DNA from: an uncultured Fibrobacter sp.
GTDB lineage: Bacteria > Fibrobacterota > Fibrobacteria > Fibrobacterales > Fibrobacteraceae
Reading direction: 5' to 3'
NCBI GenBank assembly: GCA_947306025.1
Contig: CAMZFJ010000134.1
Span: 1 to 5,983 of the forward strand
DNA length: 5,983 nt
Below, one piece after another: positions 1-5,639 of the stretch. The notes under the pieces were generated by a model. That model was given only the letters and a program-made list of their open reading frames with translations. It searched no databases and was not told the DNA's origin. Every line of letters begins with the position of its first letter. The first letter of the stretch is position 1. The translations under genes were made by a program, and so were the position numbers.

Positions 1-825
1 GGTGATGACTCCTTTTAGCGGGCTAACGTCGCCAAAATCTCTACCCCAAGCGAGCACGATATGCTCGTCGCCACCGAGTACGTTGTTCGTCGGGTCGAGT
101 TCCACCCAACCGTGGTCAGGAACGAAAGTGCTCACCCAAGCGTGCGTCGCATCGGCGCCGACGAGCTTGGGCTGTCCTTCGTACGGGTGCGTGTGCAAGT
201 ATCCACTCACGTAACGGCAGGGGAGGTGCAGCGACCGCAGGCATCCAATCATCAAGTGCGCAAAATCCTGACAAACTCCTTTTCTCCCACGCAATATTTC
301 TTGCGGCTGCGCTCCGATTCTCGTAGCGCCCGGCGTGTACTTGCAATCCGTGTAGATTCGAGTCATCAACTCATAAGCGGCATCGAAAATCGGGCGGTTC
401 GGCTCAAAACTTTCGAGCGCGTAATTACGGACGGATTCCTCGAACTTTGCGAAAGGGGAGGCGTAAGCGTACATCGCGGCGTCCAGCGTTTCTTCGCTTG
501 TCGGGCGCTCCAAAAGTTTCGCCACCTGTTCCCAAGGCATGGTATCGCTCGGGTTGGGCGGCTCTTCGGCTTGCACGTCTACAATCCCGGTTGTCTTGAA
601 TCGGAAGTGCTTGTGTTCCTGCTCGATGCTGAACGCCAAAACCTTGTTCCCGTAAATGTCGAGTCGCTCTTGCTGAATCGTTGGATTCGGTTCCACTTCG
701 ATGCTGTGGCTAATCCATTTCTGTCGGCTGACGCTTCGCGGGAGCATGTGCGCCAAATGGTTGCTGAAAAGAACGGGAAGATGGTAATCGTAAACCGTTT
801 CGTGATCGATTTGGTAAATAGGCAC
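1..825 (-). CDS. Transglutaminase-like cysteine protease-fold protein (partial, C-terminus beyond left edge)
   Basis: The 275 visible codons read without a stop from GTG at 825 to the window edge. Residues 1-85 resemble the bacterial transglutaminase N-terminal beta domain (begins VPIYQIDHETVYDY). Residues 145-250 form the transglutaminase-like core. A full Cys-His-Asp triad is visible: Cys185 in GVCQDFAH, His228 in DATHAW and Asp244 in ELDPTN. The frame is still open at GRDFGDVSPLKGV, a segment that normally lies about 20-30 residues before the end of this family, so little is missing. No signal peptide or membrane segment is seen, so it is probably cytoplasmic. It starts one base after the stop of the ATP-grasp/alpha-E gene, implying translational coupling. 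Family members of this type (COG1305) commonly sit beside COG2307/COG2308 genes and are predicted to cleave or transfer amide bonds. The substrate is unknown. The family assignment is secure; the role is inferred. Confidence 0.93.
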   Translation of the reverse strand, partial: MPIYQIDHETVYDYHLPVLFSNHLAHMLPRSVSRQKWISHSIEVEPNPTIQQERLDIYGNKVLAFSIEQEHKHFRFKTTGIVDVQAEEPPNPSDTMPWEQVAKLLERPTSEETLDAAMYAYASPFAKFEESVRNYALESFEPNRPIFDAAYELMTRIYTDCKYTPGATRIGAQPQEILRGRKGVCQDFAHLMIGCLRSLHLPCRYVSGYLHTHPYEGQPKLVGADATHAWVSTFVPDHGWVELDPTNNVLGGDEHIVLAWGRDFGDVSPLKGVIT

Positions 826-826
826 T

Positions 827-3289
827 TTAAACCTCCGACATTTTTGTGGTTGTGGCGTGAAGAACGCCTGTGCGTGGAGCGTGGCTTAAGTAGAGCCTAG
901 TGACGATTTCGGCAATCCGTTCGATAGAGCTTATCTGTACATCAAGTAGTTTTATGAGGTTCTCCCTATTGTTGTTTTCTGTTTCTGCTAGTAGTTCAAT
1001 GTTTGCCAAGCGGAGTTCGGCAAGCACTCGCATCAGTTCGCGGTCCAGTGGCGAGAAGGTCGCTTCGCTTTGGTTGTTGCCGGGCAAATGCTTTGACGCT
1101 TTCCGCAGTTTTGCTACTTGGTAGGCGACGCTTCGCGGGTTCGATTCGTCAGAGAGCAGCAAGTCGATTACCGGCACCACCTGCAAACGGCCTCCATAGC
1201 GGCGGTGGTAAGTCATGAGTCCGTCGCCAATTTCGAGCACGGCCTGCAACAATCGCAAGTTCGTCATTTCATCGGTGGGAGCCGTAGAAAGTAGACTCTT
1301 GATGAGTTGCAAGGTGCGGATGGCGCTTTCAATTTCTCGACCGAGTTCCAAGAAGCGCCATTCGTGGCCGCGCGTCATGGAGTCTGCAGCAAGTCCGGCC
1401 ACCGCGGCACTGTCCGAAAGAACTGATTTCAAGTACGGCAACAGTGCCGCCGCACCTGGCCCTGCGGGCATCTCGGCAATGCCAAAGCCGTTCAGGTAAA
1501 GCCATAAATCCTCCGAAATGCGGTCGCGCAACTGCATTCCCAAATCGCGAATCTCTGTCAGCACGCATTGCATCCCGTCCTTGTTGTCTTTGCGCAAGAC
1601 AAAGTAACGGAGCGCATTTTCTGGGTCTTGCGCGAGTCTCGACTGCGATTCGTCCGAGAGTCCCGCTTTCAAGATCCACGGCAGTTCCGGCATGTCCATC
1701 CACGATTCGTCCGAAAGCCTGACTGCAATGCCTCTAGCGATACGCGCCATCATGTTCGATGCCGAAAGGTCGCGCCCCAATCGGAACAAGTTCTCGGCCG
1801 CTCGGCTCGGCAAGTTTCCGCTCGCTCTCGAAGGCGTAATCGCTTGGCCTGCCGGAGCGAGTAGCGAAAAGTTTGGCACAGGGCTTTCCGAAAGCACCCA
1901 GATGTCCTTTTCGCCAAGCCCTTTGCCCATAATTCCAAGTCCGCCGGGCATGACTGCCGTTTCGGTTTTCGTGTTCACGGCGAAGAACCGCATTAGCGAA
2001 ACGGCTTGCGTGAACTCTAGGCTATTCGCTTTTCCGCTGTTGCTTTGCCTAATGTCACCTCGACTTGTCGGCGAAGAATCGCGGTAGGCGTAAACGGTTG
2101 CGACATCCATTGCCTTTTCTGCAATCCATTGTTCCGGCGCTTCTTCTATGGTCTGCATCAGGGCAAGCTGCGCTGTTGACGTCATCGAAGAATAGGATTT
2201 CGATTCTGTTGTTTTGGTACTCTCTGCATTGTGGAAAGCTTTCTTGAAAATCCATTTTTCCGATTCTGCCAAAACGCGTTTTGCATCTTCTTCGTTCCCG
2301 AGCCAAACCGTTTCCACATCGCGCAACAACAGCTCTTCGCCAAGCAACTCGCGGCAAATCTCTGGCAAGAACGGCTTGAACATGGGGGATTCCAGAACGC
2401 CTGTTCCCAAGAAATTTGCAATCGCGACATTGCCTGCACGGACCGTGCTGATTAAGCCCACAGCGCCTTCGCCGCTATCGACGCGAAGCTCCAGCGGGTC
2501 GCACATTCCGTCTTCAACCCTGCGGAAAATCGTCCCGATCTTCTTGAGTCCCATGAGCGTCTTCATGTACACCTGCAAATTGCGAACGGCGAGGTCGTCG
2601 TTTTCAACAAGCGGAATTCCCAAGTAGCGCGCAATCACGGCATCTTCGGCGCGTCGCGGATTGTCTGGGCCCGAAGCGAGTAGCACAACTTTGTCTGGTT
2701 CTCCTTGTGTGTGAATGTCCTTGTGCATTTCGTTAAGACCGTCCATCAATTTCTTGAAAAAGACTGCCAAACGTTCCGTGCGCATGCTGCGGAAAAGTTC
2801 CGGGAATGCGCGGCTTACGCCAATGCGGTTTTCGAGTGCACGGCCCAAACCTTCGGGCACTTGCAAATGGTCTTCCACCGCAACAAACGATCCGTCTTTC
2901 AGACGAACGACGTCTGTAGCCGTTAAATTCACGAAAATTCCTCCGGGCGGTTGAACCTTCCAAACGACCTGTAAAAAGTCGGGGTTTGCAAACAACAGCG
3001 CGGCGGGCAACTTGCCCTTTTTCCAAAGGCTTTGTTCTCCATAAATGTCTTTTGCCAACGCGTTAAAAAGTCGTGCTCTTTGCGCTACACCCGCTTCTAG
3101 CGTTTTCCATTCATCGCTCGAAATCACCAAAGGAATAGGGTCGGTGCTTTTGTGGCTACCGCTCATGCTCGACGAAAGATCGTTTTCGTCCAAAACGTTG
3201 TGTAAACGCCTGCAGCGGTGCTCAAATTCCACCTTCGACAATGCCGAAATAGATTTTATAAAAGTGTCTTCAGTCTCTACGTATTTCAT
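827..3289 (-). CDS. Circularly permuted ATP-grasp / alpha-E domain fusion protein
   Basis: An 820-residue protein. Residues about 50-475 match the circularly permuted type 2 ATP-grasp family (COG2308): a WKTLEAGVAQRARLFNALAKDIYG-like helix at 61-84, LASGPDNP near 204-211, RRVEDGMCDPLELR at 256-269, RAGNVAIAN at 284-292, LLGEELLL at 315-322 and MPGGLG at 447-452. Residues about 493-805 are an alpha-helical alpha-E domain (COG2307/DUF403) with LPSRAAENLFRLGR at 493-506 and MTRGHEWRFLELGREIESA at 638-656. The family is predicted to form amide or peptide bonds using ATP, with the alpha-E part as partner. Fusions of the two are known. ATG 3289 is the first Met in frame. The N-terminus is about 20-25 residues shorter than relatives I recall, and the upstream Shine-Dalgarno is weak. 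The phosphate-loop region, about 352-372, is Ser/Thr-rich and has no glycine, which is odd. The next gene, a transglutaminase, follows after one base. Confidence 0.92.
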   Translation of the reverse strand: MKYVETEDTFIKSISALSKVEFEHRCRRLHNVLDENDLSSSMSGSHKSTDPIPLVISSDEWKTLEAGVAQRARLFNALAKDIYGEQSLWKKGKLPAALLFANPDFLQVVWKVQPPGGIFVNLTATDVVRLKDGSFVAVEDHLQVPEGLGRALENRIGVSRAFPELFRSMRTERLAVFFKKLMDGLNEMHKDIHTQGEPDKVVLLASGPDNPRRAEDAVIARYLGIPLVENDDLAVRNLQVYMKTLMGLKKIGTIFRRVEDGMCDPLELRVDSGEGAVGLISTVRAGNVAIANFLGTGVLESPMFKPFLPEICRELLGEELLLRDVETVWLGNEEDAKRVLAESEKWIFKKAFHNAESTKTTESKSYSSMTSTAQLALMQTIEEAPEQWIAEKAMDVATVYAYRDSSPTSRGDIRQSNSGKANSLEFTQAVSLMRFFAVNTKTETAVMPGGLGIMGKGLGEKDIWVLSESPVPNFSLLAPAGQAITPSRASGNLPSRAAENLFRLGRDLSASNMMARIARGIAVRLSDESWMDMPELPWILKAGLSDESQSRLAQDPENALRYFVLRKDNKDGMQCVLTEIRDLGMQLRDRISEDLWLYLNGFGIAEMPAGPGAAALLPYLKSVLSDSAAVAGLAADSMTRGHEWRFLELGREIESAIRTLQLIKSLLSTAPTDEMTNLRLLQAVLEIGDGLMTYHRRYGGRLQVVPVIDLLLSDESNPRSVAYQVAKLRKASKHLPGNNQSEATFSPLDRELMRVLAELRLANIELLAETENNNRENLIKLLDVQISSIERIAEIVTRLYLSHAPRTGVLHATTTKMSEV
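832..836 (-). promoter_or_regulatory. Ribosome binding site that decides the GTG start of the transglutaminase gene
   Basis: The minus strand reads GGAGG, then six bases (TTTAAA), then GTG at 825-823. The site lies inside the last codons of the upstream gene, whose TAA is at 829-827. No ATG nearby fits the domain start better, so the GTG start is well supported. It is the clearest Shine-Dalgarno sequence in the window. Confidence 0.85.
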
Positions 3290-3302
3290 ATTCTTGTAAA
3301 TC

Positions 3303-3318
3303 GCAAAAAATGTGCCAA
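3303..3318 (-). promoter_or_regulatory. Sigma-54-like promoter element upstream of the ATP-grasp/alpha-E gene
   Basis: The minus strand reads TTGGCACA-TTTT-TTGC. This matches the -24/-12 consensus YTGGCACR-N4-TTGC, with GG and GC separated by exactly 10 bases; only the base after TTGC departs from consensus (G instead of A/T). The expected transcript start, about 12 bases after the GC, lies near 3291, almost on the ATG at 3289. That would give a nearly leaderless message, which lowers confidence. No good sigma-70 -10 box is placed correctly after TTGGCA. A TATAAA at about 3323-3328 on this strand is an alternative -10 without a convincing -35. Confidence 0.45.
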
Positions 3319-3351
3319 CCCATTTATACGTAGTTTTAGCGTGTTTTTATT

Positions 3352-3366
3352 ACAAATTCTGTTTGT
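3352..3366. repeat. Inverted repeat ACAAA-N5-TTTGT
   Basis: A perfect 5-bp dyad, ACAAA TTCTG TTTGT, in the divergent AT-rich spacer. It overlaps a TTACAA word at 3350-3355. A regulator-binding site is possible, but short AT-rich dyads also arise by chance. Confidence 0.3.
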
Positions 3367-3367
3367 T

Positions 3368-3386
3368 TTACAATTCTTGAATGTAA
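3368..3386. repeat. Inverted repeat TTACA-N9-TGTAA, candidate operator
   Basis: TTACA at 3368-3372 and TGTAA at 3382-3386 form a symmetric dyad with a 9-base centre, a typical size for a dimeric DNA-binding protein. Its centre lies about 86 bases from the predicted minus-strand start and about 143 bases from the predicted plus-strand start, both within the usual range for a sigma-54 activator site. The binding protein is unknown. Confidence 0.35.
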
Positions 3387-3419
3387 TAATGGGGCTTTTT
3401 GAAAGGCGTTTTTCGTTGT

Positions 3420-3432
3420 AATTCGGCGAATT
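3420..3432. repeat. Inverted repeat AATTC-GGC-GAATT
   Basis: A 5-bp dyad with a 3-base centre, lying about 94 bases upstream of the predicted plus-strand transcript start and about 135 bases from the minus-strand one. It could be a regulator site. No matching motif is known to me. Confidence 0.25.
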
Positions 3433-3492
3433 TCCCCAATAAGACCCTTAAAATTTCATAAAAAAGTGGGCGCTTTTCCATAATTTGATTTT

Positions 3493-3509
3493 TTGGCACG
3501 ATTATCGCT
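3493..3509 (+). promoter_or_regulatory. Sigma-54-like promoter element upstream of the acetolactate synthase gene
   Basis: The sequence TTGGCACG-ATTA-TCGCT fits the consensus YTGGCACR-N4-TTGCW with a single mismatch (TCGC for TTGC). GG at 3495-3496 and GC at 3507-3508 are separated by exactly 10 bases. The transcript would start near 3520 and give a leader of about 36 bases before ATG 3557. A sigma-70 reading is weaker: TTGATT at 3485-3490, an 18-base spacer, then a poor TAATAG -10. Confidence 0.5.
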
Positions 3510-3556
3510 AATAGGTTCTCGAAAAAAAACAACGCAAACATTTTTAACCATCTATT

Positions 3557-5197
3557 ATGAACACTGCTGAAGTTTTAATCAAGTCCCTCGAAAGTGAGGG
3601 CGTCAAGTACATTTATGGAATCCCCGGCGAAGAAACCTTGGAACTGATGGAAGCGATTAAAAAATCGTCTATCAAGTTCATTACTGTCCGTCACGAGCAG
3701 GGCGCGGCTTTCATGGCCGATGTCTATGGCCGTTTAACAGGGAAGGCCGGCGTTTGCCTTTCGACGCTCGGGCCGGGCGCAACAAACCTTGTGACAGGCG
3801 TTGCCGATGCGAACTCCGATGGTGCGCCGCTTATAGCCCTTACAGGCCAGGTGGGCACGGAGCGTATGCATTTGACGAGCCACCAATATTTGGATTTGGT
3901 AAAAATGTTTACGCCGATTACCAAGCGCAGTAAACAAGTCGTTCGCCCGGATACGGTGAACGAAATTGTGCGCATCGCGTTCAAGTATGCCGAAATGGAA
4001 AAGCCGGGGGCATGCCACATTGACTTGCCTTGCAACATTGCCGCAATGGAAGTCGAGGGCGAGGTAGCCCAAACGCCGTTAAAGCATCATCGCGAAAATA
4101 CCGTGTACGCCAGTACCGATGCAATTCTTGCCGCCGGTGGAGTCTTTGCGTCTGCCAAGAATCCCGTGATTCTTGTGGGGCATTCTGCAGTGCGAAACAA
4201 TGCGTCCGAGGCTTTGAGCGCATTTGCCTATTCGTCGAAGATTCCTGTCGTGTGCACCATGATGGCAAAGGGCGTGGTCTCAAGCGAAAGCAAGTACTTC
4301 ATGGGTTGCATTGGCATGCCGCAAAGGGATTTTCCGAACATCGTTATGGAAAAGGCGGACCTTGTGATTGCCGTGGGTTATGACGTTGTGGAATATGCGC
4401 CGGCAAAATGGAACCCTAAAGGAGATAAGAGAATAATTCACATCGACGAAACGCCGAACCATGTGAACAAATTCTATCAACCCGAAGAAGAAATCATTGG
4501 CGATATTTCGGCATCCTTGGATGCGCTCGGCAGCGTTTGCCCGAACACGTGGGAACCGGAATGGGCTTTGCAAATCCGCGAAATGATGATTGCAGACCAT
4601 TCGCGCTATGATCACGATACGACATTCCCGCCTACACCGCAGAAAGTGCTCCATGACATTCGACTTGTGATGGACGAAGACGACATCTTGATTTCGGACG
4701 TGGGGGCCCATAAAATGTGGATTGCAAGGCAATACAATTGCTATCATCCGAACACTTGCATCATCTCTAACGGCTTTGCAACCATGGGAATTGCGGTGCC
4801 CGGAGCCATTGCCGCTAAACTCTTGAATCCGAAAAAGAAAGTCTTGGCGGTTACCGGTGATGGCGGCTTTATGATGAATAGCCAGGAATTGGAAACCGCA
4901 TTCCGCGAACACATCCCGTTTGTGACGCTTATCTTTACTGACGGAGGCTATGGCCTTATTCGGTGGAAACAAGAGGAACGTTACGGAGATAGTTTCTCGG
5001 TCGATTTTACGAACCCGGATTTTGTGAAGTATGCGGAATCCATGCACTTGAAAGGATACCGTGTCGAGCATACGGAGGACTTGCCTCGCATATTGCGCGA
5101 AGCGTTCCGCCAGGATGTGCCTAGCATTATCGAGTGTCCGGTGGATTACTCCGCGAACACCGAACTTACGGAATACCTGAAAAACTTAAACGTATAA
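3557..5197 (+). CDS. alsS: Acetolactate synthase, catabolic type (ThDP-dependent)
   Basis: A 546-residue enzyme expected to condense two pyruvates to 2-acetolactate plus CO2, in the cytoplasm. The order is PYR domain (about 1-165, catalytic Glu47 in VRHEQGAAFM), central domain (about 188-322) and ThDP-binding PP domain (about 378-530). The diphosphate/Mg motif begins GDGG at 434-437, and Asp462 in TDGGYG takes the second metal-ligand position. Klebsiella and Bacillus catabolic enzymes have Asp there, whereas anabolic ones usually have Asn. The RFDDR motif of FAD-dependent enzymes is absent; the matching stretch is GYDVVEYAPAKWN (274-286), like AlsS/BudB. SHQYLD at 108-113 fits the AlsS-type THQSLD. 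Length is near the usual 550-570. No regulatory small subunit or acetolactate decarboxylase gene follows. ATG 3557 starts right at the conserved N-terminus, but no clear Shine-Dalgarno is visible. A related pyruvate- or 2-oxoacid-using ThDP enzyme is the main alternative. Confidence 0.88.
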   Translation: MNTAEVLIKSLESEGVKYIYGIPGEETLELMEAIKKSSIKFITVRHEQGAAFMADVYGRLTGKAGVCLSTLGPGATNLVTGVADANSDGAPLIALTGQVGTERMHLTSHQYLDLVKMFTPITKRSKQVVRPDTVNEIVRIAFKYAEMEKPGACHIDLPCNIAAMEVEGEVAQTPLKHHRENTVYASTDAILAAGGVFASAKNPVILVGHSAVRNNASEALSAFAYSSKIPVVCTMMAKGVVSSESKYFMGCIGMPQRDFPNIVMEKADLVIAVGYDVVEYAPAKWNPKGDKRIIHIDETPNHVNKFYQPEEEIIGDISASLDALGSVCPNTWEPEWALQIREMMIADHSRYDHDTTFPPTPQKVLHDIRLVMDEDDILISDVGAHKMWIARQYNCYHPNTCIISNGFATMGIAVPGAIAAKLLNPKKKVLAVTGDGGFMMNSQELETAFREHIPFVTLIFTDGGYGLIRWKQEERYGDSFSVDFTNPDFVKYAESMHLKGYRVEHTEDLPRILREAFRQDVPSIIECPVDYSANTELTEYLKNLNV

Positions 5198-5201
5198 GGG
5201 A
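5196..5201 (+). promoter_or_regulatory. Ribosome binding site of the 57-codon reading frame
   Basis: AAGGGA overlaps the TAA stop of the acetolactate synthase gene (5195-5197) and lies five bases before ATG 5207. It is a better purine-rich site than the large gene itself has, and it is the main support for translation of the small frame. Confidence 0.5.
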
Positions 5202-5206
5202 ATCTT

Positions 5207-5380
5207 ATGGGATACATCAATACCCTTTTCACGGGACAATCCGAAATATTCGGCGTCGCCGTATCGGAATACTCCCGCTTCCTATCCGTTGATAACATCT
5301 CGGGACATCCCGCTGTTTATCGACATTTAAAACCCTGCGGTAATGTCGAAGAAAATAAACAGCAAAAACAGAACTTGTAG
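5207..5380 (+). CDS. Small hypothetical protein (57 aa) downstream of acetolactate synthase
   Basis: The reading frame runs from ATG 5207 to TAG 5378-5380 and begins 9 bases after the acetolactate synthase stop. The product starts MGYINTLFTGQSEIFGVAVS and ends in a charged, Lys/Gln-rich tail (NVEENKQQKQNL). It has one Cys (residue 44), no clear signal peptide and no convincing membrane segment. I do not recognise a family. Support for it being real: a purine-rich ribosome site at correct spacing, position inside the same transcript, and a terminator hairpin starting 23 bases after its stop. Against it: it is short and the DNA contains several small hairpins, so the stretch could instead be structured 3' RNA or the remnant of a longer gene. 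Confidence 0.5.
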   Translation: MGYINTLFTGQSEIFGVAVSEYSRFLSVDNISGHPAVYRHLKPCGNVEENKQQKQNL

Positions 5381-5402
5381 AAGACTCCTCCACTCCAAAT
5401 AC

Positions 5403-5438
5403 AAAAGAACCGTCGGTAGCGATGCCGATGGTTCTTTT
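5403..5438 (+). terminator. Rho-independent terminator for the acetolactate synthase transcript
   Basis: The arms AAAAGAACCGTCGG (5403-5416) and CCGATGGTTCTTTT (5425-5438) form a 14-bp stem with an 8-base loop, ending in a short U run. The one non-Watson-Crick position (G5412 with T5429) is a G-U pair in plus-strand RNA but a C-A mismatch in minus-strand RNA, so the hairpin is built for the plus strand. Confidence 0.85.
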
Positions 5439-5488
5439 CGTGTATTTGTCGCCACGCACTTGTTGCGAGGTCACCTTTTTCTAGTACA

Positions 5489-5519
5489 AAAAAGAGAGCC
5501 GAAATATCTTCGACTCTCA
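5489..5519 (-). terminator. aspS: Rho-independent terminator for the aspS transcript
   Basis: On the minus strand GAGAGTCGAA pairs with TTCGGCTCTC (10 bp, 5-base loop; 5519-5495) and is followed directly by TTTTTT (5494-5489). The central U-G pair exists only in minus-strand RNA; the plus strand has a C-A mismatch there. The site lies about 120 bases after the aspS stop. Confidence 0.87.
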
Positions 5520-5533
5520 AATTTTTTGTGGTT

Positions 5534-5568
5534 CTAGTAACTACAAACTAGTAACTAGGAACTACCAA
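5534..5568. repeat. Heptanucleotide tandem array, five units of CTANNAA
   Basis: Five contiguous 7-base units: CTAGTAA, CTACAAA, CTAGTAA, CTAGGAA, CTACCAA. On the minus strand, the sense of the aspS transcript, the unit is TTNNTAG. Bases 4 and 5 vary while the other five are kept in every unit. The array lies between the aspS stop and its terminator, so it is probably transcribed in the aspS 3' region. Confidence 0.75.
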
Positions 5569-5588
5569 AGCAAGCACAGCTTGTAATT

Positions 5589-5628
5589 AAGTGGTTTGCA
5601 GTAGAATTTTCCTAACCACTAACCACTT
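5589..5628. repeat. Inverted repeat AAGTGGTT / AACCACTT
   Basis: AAGTGGTT at 5589-5596 is perfectly complementary to AACCACTT at 5621-5628, an 8-bp stem with a 24-base loop. The loop includes the first CTAACCA unit of the second array, which offers a competing AACCAC arm at 5614-5619. It may fold in the aspS 3' region. There is no U run, so it is not a terminator. Confidence 0.35.
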
Positions 5629-5639
5629 CCTACTGTTTA
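5612..5639. repeat. Second heptanucleotide array (CTAACCA x2 plus two degenerate units)
   Basis: Two identical units, CTAACCA CTAACCA (5612-5625), are followed by degenerate 7-base units CTTCCTA and CTGTTTA that keep the leading CT. The last unit contains the aspS stop codon (5637-5639). On the minus strand the first two read TGGTTAG. Its phase differs by one base from the array at 5534-5568. Confidence 0.5.

Noticed and set aside
61..900. Long open plus-strand frame (279 codons) opposite the transglutaminase gene
   Set aside because: It is antisense to a gene with a full catalytic triad and a strong ribosome site, its product is Arg/Val-rich without family motifs, and it crosses a real gene junction.
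1872..1888. TTGGCACAGGGCTTTCC resembling a sigma-54 element
   Set aside because: The GC does not fall 10 bases after the GG, and it lies inside the ATP-grasp/alpha-E coding region.
3323..3328. TATAAA on the minus strand as a sigma-70 -10 box
   Set aside because: No acceptable -35 hexamer lies 16-18 bases upstream; the nearest TTGTAA is 21 bases away. Kept only as an alternative in the promoter entry.
4280..5071. Long open minus-strand frame (263 codons) opposite the acetolactate synthase gene
   Set aside because: It lies wholly inside a well-recognised gene, is rich in His/Arg/Phe as expected from antisense reading, and shows no motif or ribosome site.
5229..5474. Minus-strand frame of 81 codons in the convergent spacer
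   Set aside because: It runs through the plus-strand terminator hairpin, has no ribosome site or recognisable domain, and competes with the better supported 57-codon frame.
5571..5583. Small inverted repeat CAAGC-ACA-GCTTG
   Set aside because: Only 5 bp with a 3-base loop and no U run on either side; too small to call a regulatory or terminator element.
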